Shown here piece by piece: positions 12,901-24,900 of a DNA stretch of 64,000 nt; position 1 is the stretch's first letter, and each line of letters begins with the position of its first letter. The DNA is from Atrichornis clamosus (Eukaryota > Chordata > Aves > Passeriformes > Menuridae): the NCBI GenBank assembly GCA_013400975.1, contig WBMZ01009450.1, forward strand, positions 54,756 through 118,755, in the 5' to 3' direction. The notes under the pieces were generated by a model, which made no database searches, was not told the DNA's origin, and saw only the letters and a list, made by a program, of their open reading frames with translations. A program made the position numbers and the translations under genes.

Positions 12901-15900
12901 ATGAATTTATTACTAGCAAAATCAGAGCAGGATAATGAGAAGTAAAATGAGCCCTTAAAAACACTTCCCCAGCACCCCTGTCCTTCCCAGCTCTACCTCC
13001 CTACCCAGTGGCGCAAGGGAGACAGAAAATAGGGTTTTCGATCAGTTCATCATCCATGGCTTCTCCTGCTGCTCAGGGAGAGGAGTCATTTACCCCTGCT
13101 GCACCGTGGGGTCCCTCCCCACGGGAAACAGTTCTCCATGAACTTCTCCAGTGTGAGCCCATCTCATGAGCAACAGCTCTTTCTGAACTGCTGCAACGTG
13201 AGTCCATCCCACAGTCAACAGTCCTCTCAAAACTGCTGCAGTCTTTTACAGGGTGCAGTCCTCCAAGGACAGGCTGCTCCAGCCTGGGAGCAGGGCCCCT
13301 CTCTCCATGGGTCTCCCACAGGCTCACAGCCTTCTCCCAGGTATCCACCTGCTCCAGCGTGGGCTCCTCCATGGCTGCAGGTGGATCTCTGCACCCCCGT
13401 GGCCTCCATGGGCTGCAGGGGCACAGCTGCCTCACCACGGCCTTCACCACGGGCCGCAGGGGAATCTCGGCTCTGGCGCCTGGAGCACCTCCTGCCCCTC
13501 CTTCTTCACTGACCTTGGTGTCTGCGGAGTTGTTCCTCGCACATGTTCGCACCCTGCTCTTCTCTGACTGAAATTAAAACTGTGCAACAACTTTTTGTTT
13601 TGTTTTCTTCTTAACTCTGTTATCACAGAGGCGTTACCACCATTTCTAATTGGCCCGGCCTTGGCCAGCAGCATGTCTATCTTTGGAGCCAGCCGTGGAT
13701 AGGCCCTGCAGGACATGATGGTGGGAGCTTCTGGCAGCTTCTCACAGAAGCCACCCCTGTAGCCCCTCTGCTACCAAAACCAGGCTGTGCAAAACCAGTA
13801 CACCAACTCTGTTTTCCAGTTCCTGAAATAGATAGCTTGCATGTGATAATGCCACATAGAGATCTCCTTTTCTGTTTGTACTGAGAAAAGTAGTTCCACT
13901 ACACCTGCCAAAGAAGAATGTTCTTCCTCTACTTGATCTGTTCTCTTCTGCAGAGTAGCTGCAAGGCTTTGGTGTGCTTTGTGTACTGGTGTGTCTGCAG
14001 GAGCAGGATCCAGTACCAAGCATAGGGGAAGAATTCCTCGATGGCAGTAATTGGATCTTGGGCCTTATTAATGGTTTCTGGTTTTCCTTCTTTATATGAA
14101 TTATCAAGGTCTTCAGTGAACAGGAGACTATTTTACTTCAAATAAAACATTGATTTTTGTGCTCACGATGAGGATTGAATCTTTTCCAAATCTCTTCGTT
14201 TCATAACACTTGATGTTTCAGTGTGCTGCCTGGATGCACACAGATGGCTTAGTGGGAGGAAGCAATACGAATGTGCTCAGCCTCAAAGACCAGATTGCAA
14301 ATGGCAAGTCAAATTTGGGATCTACCAACCTTTCCGAGTGGCCTTCAAATCTGGCATGTTCTTCAAGCGTATCATTAATTTTATGTTACTCCTCAGTAAC
14401 ACTGGAACTATAGTCAGGAAAACAGCCTTTCTCAGATTCAGCTGTGGTTTTTGCATGTGAGTGTTCATGAATCTTCCATTTTGTGTAACGCTAGTCAGAC
14501 TTCAAGCTCTGTTTTTCAGAAGCAAAGTAATCTTCATAAGGACCTTGAATTTTCATGATGCATCAGTTTTCATTTCAGTATAGCTTTTCTGAAACAATTT
14601 GTATTGATGTACTGTAGTTTTGAACCATGTGGAGAAAAGGTCTTTACTATGATTATACTTAAGGCAGATGTTGTCAATATTAGTTACTTTGCAGTAAAAC
14701 AGATACCCACCAGTGTATCTATTAACAGTATTTGATTTCAGCATGATAGACAATACAGAAATATTTGCAAAAATAGTTGCAGTATTGAGAGTATATTGAC
14801 TGAGGCTTTTATTTGCATGACATTTGAATTTATGTAATAGTATTACTTGAAGGAAATCCTCCTAATTGTGAATAAACAGGAGTTTAGTGTGGGAAGAGAC
14901 CACCTCAGCCATTATGTTTGCTTACCCAGGAATAGACATTTATATTATGGGTGTCTGCACCCATAGAAGGGCATTTCAGCCCTTTCTTTTTCTTGTTTAG
15001 TAGCATAAATCTCTGATAACATAGTAATTCACAAGTGAGAATCAGAACACACAGCAAGAGCTAGTAGAAAACATCTACAGGTAACAAATCATTATGGTAA
15101 GTAAATGTGTCCCTTCATAATCCTTTAAAAGGAAGAATAGGGTGTGATCGGTTCATATTGGATTATAATATCCAATAGGCTTGAGGTGCCTGTGCAAATT
15201 GAAAATTTAGAGGAACTGGATGGACAATAATCCCAAGGGAACAGATGCTGCTTTGCAGGAAGAGAGCTGTGGCTACTGGCTGTGATCCTGAGCAGTGTTA
15301 TCTTCTGCCACAGGTGGGAATTCTCCCCCTCTGCCCAGGCACACAGACACTTGTCTAGCGTGTGTATATTTATTCACAACCTTCCCAATTCTACTTTTGC
15401 CTAAACCGAGTTAAACTGACTTTAACCACACCCAGGGAGTTTCCTGCAGACTTTGAAAATGCCTGGGTGTAAATGGGCTAAAATTGCTTCTGTTTCAATT
15501 ACAAGAATTGCTTCAAACTATTGCTTGGTGGAGCCTCAGGGGAGCTGTCCCTGTGACAGGAGGCTACAGCGACCTTCCTGCAGACATGAATGAATTGTCT
15601 GTCTTTGGCTGTTGGTCGGGCAGTGCTGGCCCAGGACCCAGGCAGCAGACCTAGAAGCCTTGAGATGTTGCCGCCCCAAGCACCCAGGAGCAAAGGAAGC
15701 GAGAGAGGACTTTCCGTACGAGTTCCAAAGGTTTATTACTCTGAAGGGCTCAGGGACGAAAAGCTGAAGGACAGGGTTGTGCAAGCCATTTTATCTGGGG
15801 AGGAGCAACCAGGGCTAGCCAATGGGATACAGCAAGGTAGGCGGGGTCCACAGGAAATCAACCAATGGGGAGTGCTTAGAGGAGGGACAACAGGGAACAG

Positions 15901-18900
15901 CCAATGAAACATCGAGTAACACAGAACGTTCTAAAAGCAATGCATAGACAACTAAGAAGCTACATATTCATGATCCTAATACATAAAACAACATCGACCT
16001 TTCCGGAACCGGGGGTTGTGCCTTAGATCTCGGCCTCGCCCACAGACGCGCCTTCCGTCTCCAACTCATCTGCCCATTGGAGGGCCAGTGTCTGATGGGC
16101 ATTGGAGTGCCACAGCCCAACAGTGGGCTGAGTCACCACAGCATCAAACCAGGCAAAATTGATGAATTTTAAGCTGTGGTGCTGAGAATAACAGTGGGAA
16201 GCAAGCAGGTAAAATAAAAGTTTAGTGTTTCACTCAAATGCATCTCGGCCAAAGAAGAAATTGTTACAAAAAGAAGAATCTTCTCCCCAGTTTTACACAG
16301 CAGCAAAATCAATTTAAACTTTAACCTCCCTTCTTCCCTCTAAACCAAGTGGTGGTTTTGTTTTCTTTTTTAACCTTCAGTATATTTCATTTTAATGCTG
16401 AGCAAGGAATTGGGTTTTTGCATGAATTACTGGTTGTTGGCAGAAGACTTGCCTGTTGCAGGGAGGCGTGAATTCCTCTGGTAAAATCTTAGCAACAAAG
16501 GAGCTGATGAAAAAAATTCTTGCTAACTTACACGTGGCCAAGATTTCACCCTTGATCTGTAGGTGGAATGCAAAAAAGTTGCCTTTGAAGCCACATATGT
16601 GGTTATTGGGTATGGCGTGCTGCCTTCTCTCCTGCCCAGGCACACTGTAACACGTAGGATGTGTAGAGTTGGGGAGAGCCTTCTCTAAACACATGAAGGG
16701 GTTTTTTCCCATAGGAAAAAGAAGTTGTTTTGGAGCTTGATAATTAGCAACAGTGACTTAGAAATGAAAAGGAAATGGCTTTATCATTTGTGAGACATTT
16801 CACAGTACAAAAAAACCCAACCGTGTATCTGCTTTGGAGTTAATCCAAGAGTTTTTCAGTGCGCTCTCTATGGATAAAAAAAAGAGTGAACACCCACCCC
16901 AAAATAGCCATCTATTGAATGGTCAGGGAACATGTGTGGGCTGAAGCAGCCAGTTTGTGGCTGTGAACTGAAAAACATCTGATGAACAGAGTATTGTTCT
17001 CCCTCACCTCATCCACCCAAGAAAAACCCTCCATTAATGATTCTTAGCCAGATGAACTGGTAGTCAATATTTGGTTAAACACTGAGAAGCTAATTATCTT
17101 TTAAAAGACACTGTGAGTAACTCTTACGGGACACAGTTCAGAGATGTAGTTGCAGTAACTTCTAACTCATTATCCAAACCACAGTCCAAGTGATCAGTTT
17201 TTGGAGAACTCACTTCTGATAAATCCACATCATTGTTGATCTCTGAAGCCCACTTACTTTTTTATGTTTCAGTTTGTTCCCACTAAGGACCTCCGTGAAA
17301 GACTGATATTAGCCATACCTACTGATCTAGTCCTTGACTATTAAATTTCTTCTTAAATTGGCCATTTTTCTTTTCTAGAATATTAGAGGATGGAAGCAGG
17401 CTCTCATTAATTATTTACTGTTTTGATTTTGTGCTTCCTTTCCTGTACTAAGAACATGGTCTTTAATGAATGAGGCTAAAATAACTTTTGTTTGGTTTTT
17501 CTGTGTGACAGCCTTTCAGATGTCAGGTTAGTTTATTTGCTTTGATGTTCTTACTGCCTCCTTTTTATCTTAACTTATTAATAGTTTATAAAATATGCAT
17601 GATGCAGACAAAACAGACTCAGGTGACAATTACTGAATGAAAGTCAAGATTTATGCCTTATTCCCAAGGCTGGAACAAGGATATTTGTGAGATTATTTGA
17701 AGTTCCAAGAAGAGCATTATCAGGCATGGTAGAGAGATACAAATATATATATATATATATACATACATATATACTGCAGAGGGCAAGTCCATCTCTGTAA
17801 GCAGTTAAAACTTGCTTTATGGCCTCAGTTGAAAAATATGGCATAAACTCCTGCAGCATGTAGGAGTTGCCTGGATGCTGCTTGTTATATTTCCATTAAT
17901 GTCTCTTTTCCAAACAATAATTAACAAAATATCCTGTAACTGTCTTTAAGCTACACAGAGTGATCCTGGCTTTTATAATTTAAGAATAATGTAATTCACT
18001 TGAGTGAAAATATCCATCCTGTACAAGTGAAGCCTCACAGACTTTCAGCTCTTCACAGCCTGATTTTTGTAAATTTTCTTGTGGTTCAAACCCACAAAGC
18101 TAAACTTCAAAAATATTCATAGTAATTTTTTCAGTGCAGCTGTTTGGTTAGTTTAGTAGTGGAGTTTATAAATGACAGGTAAGTGACTGGACTTCTATCA
18201 AAAAACTAATCTGACAATTATTTATATTCAGTCTAAATTTTGTTTTGCAGAAGCAACCTTTTTGTTTACAGAAATTTGGAGCAAGAGTGATATCATTTCT
18301 GTTCTTTACAGTGCCAAGCACACATTATCATGGCTTTTAGCTAGATTTCACCAAATTTCCTGTTAACACAGGCCTGCTCCTTTCTTTGCAAGTGACCCCA
18401 TGAAAATCAACTATTTGATGTGTCTAGGACCTAGTGATTCTGGTGCTTAACAAATTACAATTATTGTAGGTGTTGGCAAGAAAAAGGTTGTAAGCTAGCA
18501 AAAGTTGAGTACAAGGAGAGAAATGTTTGCATCTTCTCAGATGCAGGTTTTTCAAGTATTTGGGTTGCAGAAAGTGAAAATACCACAATGAAAGTATGGA
18601 GTCTGGGGATCCAGAAAAGTGTTCAATTTTTTTTTTTTTCTTGTAAATAAAACTGCAAACATACTCTACTGACTGTAATTTTAAAATTCTTTGTCTTGGA
18701 TCTACTTTGCAGTCATTTCTTTTCATGATGTACAAAGAAATGTATTTCTCTTTTCTTACAGTGTAATTGGGTTTTAAGGGTAAGAAAGGCTGGATTGTTC
18801 TTTTAATTAACATTCAGAACAGGCAAAGAAGAGTGGATGAAAGTTGTGTCTATTATCTGGATGGGTAAACAGTAGTAAAGTACTGTTTTTCCCGTTTGGT

Positions 18901-21900
18901 GCTCAAGTGCAGTGCACAGAAATAATTTATTTCATTGATCCAATTTACCAAAATATTTAAAGGCAAAATAATAATTTGAAATTTTATGGGAATGCGTAAT
19001 ATCTCAGGTTTATCTTGCATTTTCCTGCCATGAAGTGGAGAATTCAGAAATAAAGTAATCGTTAATATTTTCTTTGAGCCTTGAAATTTTATGCTTTTCA
19101 GGGTTTAAGGCAAACTCACAGCTTAATATAAAGAATTACATTAAAGAAAAATATTCAGTGATGGCCTTTATCTGTATAATGCCTCCAAATAGGAAAATGT
19201 CTTTAGAAAATAGTTGTTTTGATACCTAGCAAAAAAATACTGATTTAAGTAGAATTTCATACATGTATGAATTTTACAAGTAGAATCGAGTTTCATACAT
19301 GTTTATTTCTTATGTTTATTCTGACTTAGACTGTTCTGACAGCTTTGTGTTTGGTTTGATGCGTTTTGGTTTGTACCCTGGCCCCTGGAGCAGACTGGAG
19401 GGGCCGGAGGTGCCAGCGGGCTGTGTGCTGACGGCTGAGCTTGCCCAGCACCCACCACCCCTGCAGCCAGACCGGGTGGCACAGCTCGTGTCCCTGCTCC
19501 TCATCCGTCTGCAGAGCCGGGAGCCAGCACTGTGTTTAGACCCGGTTCTTGCCAACAGGCTGTTGAAATCCTTCTGATCCAGAGGCGTTTGCTGCCCACA
19601 GACTAGCTTCCAAAGCTGTGGTAAGGATGAAGGATCCATAGTTTGGATACTACACTGCGTGGGCTAAAGAATCTGCAGGAGTTTCCTGGAACGATAATCT
19701 AGCCCTGTTCCTGTCATTCAGCCAAAGGGAAACATGATGACTCTGTATGAGTCAGGGTGGGTTTTTTTATGGGAGAGTGAGTGTTGTTTCCAAAGGAATT
19801 ACATAGCCATTCCAGTCCTAACATCATGTCTGGGAGTCAGAGTATATTAGCAGGGGTTTGCAAGCTTTGTGCATTTAAATAGACACCTTCTCCTACTAAC
19901 CAGTGTTTTTTTCTGAGTTTCTGTTCCCTTATAAACCTATGTACATATTGATGATTAACATAAAATATTTCTGCTGCTGTTAAGATTTGTTGCTGATCTT
20001 AGAACAGGTTCCGTTTTGGTTTAAGCATCATTGCAGTAAAATTTCAAGTGGTTCAGTGAAACTGTGGGCTTGTGTTAGAGATAGGATATGGATGTATGAT
20101 CCAGAACTGTCTCACAATCGATAAAGCAAATTTTGGATTTTAAACCACTATAGCGAAAGCTAAAAATAAATTTTTTTTGCTTGTCATGTAACCAAAAACA
20201 ACCTCCAGGAAAGATGTTTAAATTAATGTGTTACAGCAAGTCTACTGTTTGGTGCTAAACAAAACTTCCATGTCAGCAAGAGAATTTTGGGGCCAGTGAT
20301 ACTTTGATATTTGTTACAATTCTAGTGTGTGTGGTATTAAGACTGCACATAGTGCTCTCTGTCGTACTAGATGAACATGCTTGAATCTTGTTTGTAGCTA
20401 AAAAGGCAATGAGAAGGTGATCTAAAAGGAATTGCCGATGATAATGCGTGTATGTGCAAGGCTAGTATGTGATACATGCTACTGCCTTTAGTTTCCTGGG
20501 ATGCATTTCACTATTATCTCTCTGCAGGGACATTAGAAGCAGGTGGAGCAGCAAAGTGGAATACTGAATATATATGTAGAAATAAACCACTCTGATTTTT
20601 AGACTTAATGTATGGTAATATTATCTTTGTCATGCTTTCCTCCTTCAACTGAGAATTGCATCTTTTTATTATGTATAACGTGACATTTTTATTCATTTTA
20701 GACAAGCTCTATATGGGACCAGGGCAACTGTACCATGACCTGCAGAACCTTTTACATGACTTGAATGTACTTGGTCAAATTAGTCAATTAATAAGCAGCC
20801 TTAAAGGAAACTATCAGGTAATAAATAAAGCTGGATTTATTTTACAAGTCTGTTCATGTTGTAAAGTAGCATAATTGTCTCCCCTTAGGGTCTATGCAAG
20901 ACATTCTTTAGTTCTCTGTGCAAAGAGTAGAATAATTTTTACCTCTACTAATCCATTTACTCTTAACTGTTTAGTGTTATAAATAGATTACAGCTGTCTT
21001 TCTAATCTTGTTTTTCTTTATTGTTTTTAAGTGTAGGTGGATACTACAAGTGTGTGCATTTTTTAAGTAGCTGATAAGCTTATATGGAAACAGAATTACA
21101 TTTTGATGTTAAGAAATTGGATGCTTGCAGTTAGACAAGGTAGTAGGAGGAGGGTTATTTGGAGGAAGCTCTTGATCCCCATCCAAGCTCATAATCCTGG
21201 GAGAAAACTGTACTTAAAACTGAGTATAAATCACAAAAATATAAAAGGGTTTTCAGAAGAATTTTGAAATCATTTTGCTTTAGCTTTGTTCACATCCCTT
21301 TAATTTAGCTAATTTTCTGGCAATCAAATATAGTACTTAACACCAAATTTCAGAATGAGTTTTCCACAGTCTTGAGACTTTAAAAAAATGCTTTTTTACT
21401 TGTTTTTTATATGTTTTATATATGCTTACATATCATTTTTAACTCCTACCTGCCACCACGGGTTGTAAATATGTGTATATATGTATGAATATGTGAAAGC
21501 TGAGATCCTCATGATACATTTTGACTTCCGAGTCAAAGCATTAAATAAAACATAACATTTTGTGGAAATATGTACTCTGAAGGAAGCTTATGGAAATGGT
21601 GCTTTTGGACAAAGCTTCATGGGTATTTGAAGGTGAATTTCTTCTGTATAATTGGGAATATGTATAGCACAGATATACCTTAAGACATTCACCCATTACC
21701 ATATACAAAACCTTTCTGCCTGTACTGACAGTCAGAGCCAAGTACGTTTTGAAAACTTAAAATTCAGTCATTGTTTTCAGGTAGATGTGTGCAAGATAAT
21801 AACAAGGATTTAGTTGAGGAATGAGGTCAGCTTCTCTATTTTTGAAAAAAACTTAAGTTTTCATAGAATTCTGATGGTGGCAAGTGTGTGTACTTTTATG

Positions 21901-24900
21901 TACTCATTAGTCTTGATGCTTTGTATCACTCAGGTGTGCTTATACCCTCTGCGACAGAACACGCAGCTTGCATTGGGTTATTATTTCAGCATCTTAAACA
22001 GATTTAAACCACACGGCTTTTTCATGATGGCTCTGTAAACATTTTTACTAAAAGATTTGAACAAAAGCATATTGTCAGTATGATTTGTCAATGTTTTCAT
22101 GAGATTTTCTTTAGAAGCAGAATTTGTGGATGCTGGAATAAAGTAAAAGGTTTGTGCATATACCTGAGGCAAATTTACATTTTTTTAATCTGACAAATGC
22201 TTGGGAATATCATTTGTGTATCATCAAACTGAGGAATGTGAGATTAAATCATCAGATAAAAACCTTAGTAAATGTTATGCAGATATTTCTGAAATGTGTC
22301 TACAAACATGGCTAAATTATCCATGATTAAAATGTGGACTAATTGAGGCCCAGGTGCCAGGAATTGTTTGTTCTGTGCAGGGATCACCTTACTGGCCTGT
22401 TTCCAACAGGCTGGTAGGTTGGTGTTGAATCTTAGTTTTTTTTAATTTTTCAGAACTTAAACCAATCTGTAGCCCATGACTGGACCTCAGGTTTACAAAA
22501 ACTGATTTTGAAAAAAGAAGATGAAATCAGAGCGGCCGATCGCTGTAGAATTCAGCTGCAACTCCCAGGAAAACAGGACAAGTCAGTAGTAATCTTGATT
22601 ACAAAACTTTCTACATTGGCTTATGTATTTGGCATAGATGCACCACGGAGGATTTGGGAATCTGTAGTTCTTCCCTCTCTTCTGTCTCCGTGGTTAGTCC
22701 CTGACTTTTGCTCTTACACCATAATGCTGGGAGCATTAATGTTCTAGAGCAGCACTGTAGTTTTTCTCCTGTTCCTCAATCCAGCATTCTGGATGCAAGA
22801 AGGAGGAGAGGAACCACAGCAGTGACAACTATAGGGTACAGTCACTGTTGTATTCTTTCTCCAGTGAGGGTGTTCTTCTCATAACATTTCATGTAAAGTG
22901 TAAGAAGATGGATATCTGGGATATAATAGCCTGCATGCTTATATCAGAGCTGAGTCCTTGTATTAGAAAATAATGACATTTCATTTGCTCAGCTTTTCTA
23001 TCCATGGCTGTATTCATACTCAATGCATTTATAGTGGCTTTCTCTTTCTTTTTTCTTTTTTTTTTTTTTTATATTGCAGGTCTGGGCGGCCAACTTTCTT
23101 TACAGCTGTGTTCAATACATTTACTCCTGCCATCAAACAGTCTTGGATCAACAATTTACAAATGGCTAAACTAGCCCTTGGTAATTCTTAGTTACTCAAA
23201 TTTCCTAACAAGTTAAAATAGCTCTCAATGTACAGTATAATTTTTTTATTTTTTAGAGAATATTTTTTCTTTTTTGGTGAAAATTTGTCTGCAGATGTTT
23301 AAAATTGCAATACAGTGACTAGTAGTGATTGTGTATCACTACAGAGTGATAATGTCATAGATAAAATGGGGCATTCATTATGAAGGAATATATTTTCTAC
23401 AGTATTTTAATGAAGTCTGGTATTAATTACTAATTGTAACATCTAAATCGACACAAATAAACCTGATCTAAGTTAGAGCAATAAAGAATATGCTGTCCTG
23501 TGATGTTATTAGTCTTCTGTGGGTAGACAGGTTAATAGGTTTCCAAAGATACCTGGAATTTTGAATGCCTAAGTTAAGAAACATTAACTTGCTCAAAAGC
23601 AAGTTTCACCAGCACATGGTCAAAATAGAGTGCTTTTGTGGTGTCTCCCTGAAGTCAGGCAAAGAAAAAAGAAGGGAGAATGGCTGTTTCCAGCATTCCA
23701 GAAGGAGGATCCTTATAATTATGAGAAGTAGCAGTAGGTAGTGCTGTTACTTACACAGGCAGAGAAATGCTGTTTGATAAACAGATTTCCTAGGGTCTGA
23801 GAAGAGGTTTGATGTGTCTACGTGATTTACAAGATCACTACCCTTAACATTTTGCTAGTGAAGGTGTTCTTTTTTTTCATTCTCAGTTTGTATGTAATCT
23901 ACTCAGTTGAATTTTTGCTCACAGTTTTCTGTTGTCATTTATGACTCCATGGCATAAGAAAAGGCTGATCTGTATTGACTAGTCCTAACAGAATTCTTTC
24001 CTGTTCGTGTAGAGAGGTGTAAGTGCTTATTCAGTGAAAGTATTGTGGAGTGTTTAATGTTTGTTCTTTCCATTGCAGCGGAGGATAACCTGTTAGGTTG
24101 GTTCTGCATAGAAGATGATGGGAATCAAATCAAAAAGGAGAAACATCCTCTACTTGTTAGACACATACCAGTGATGATGGCCAAGCAACAGGAATTTAAG
24201 GTGAACAGAATTTTTATATGATGTTACAAAGAATAACATATTGTAAATACACCTATTACTTCTCTTGAGTTACTACTACCTTGGTTTAAGATCTTTAGCA
24301 ATTAAAGGTCCTAAAGGGTCACAGGAATGCAAAAGGCAATCTTTGAGGAACTAAGGAGCACAGTGTTTACTTTTATATAGTATGACATTCACTTTCATAT
24401 ATAAGTGAATCACTCAGTGTAAACAACTGATGGGAATTTTAAATTGATCTTGAGGCTTTCAAGTGCGTGTTTGGGGCTCGGGAGTAACCTATAGCTTACA
24501 AAGTGCAGGAATCTGATGTCCATGAAGGCTGTGCTTTCCTCATATGACTATGTTAAATCTGTCTCAAATTGCTGATTTTTTATTAGTGCACAGAGAACAA
24601 TATTTTTTAAATAGTTTAAAAATTGTGTTTTATGGACTCTTATATAAAATGTAATTCTGTTCTGAACAATGGTACAGAAATTGTCATAATGTTTTATTTC
24701 CTAAAGTAACATGTCAGTTTGAAGCCATATTGACCACTGGCTTTAATAATGAAAATAAATACAGCTTGCCCAAACCAATAGATGGAAGTGAAGAATGCTG
24801 GATACTCTTTTTTCCTGTGTGTCCACAGGATTTCTTATTGGCCATCAGTCAGTAAGTCTTGTGCAGAAACAGTAATGGAAATAAAGTTGTGTATGTATGG

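Larger units (their letters stand above)
3462..20701 (+). other. ARHGEF10 intron, 17.2 kb, rich in mobile elements
   Basis: The largest intron here. It contains a CR1 fragment (7080-7950), a duplicated repeat with an N (12071-12543), a solo LTR (12721-13802), a second LTR (15666-16140), an (AT)n run and a GC-rich islet (19370-19620), each listed separately. The stretches 3462-7079, 7951-11880, 13808-15540 and 16141-19370 show no recognisable gene; their open frames are short and have no domain. Confidence 0.85.

Noticed and set aside
13073..13552. 159-codon minus-strand frame plus overlapping + strand frames
   Set aside because: They lie wholly inside the solo LTR and arise from its GC-rich repeats. 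LTRs of this kind do not encode protein.
19250..19305. Short direct repeat (aagtagaat ... tttcatacatgt twice)
   Set aside because: A 20-bp-scale imperfect repeat in AT-rich intron; expected by chance or slippage.
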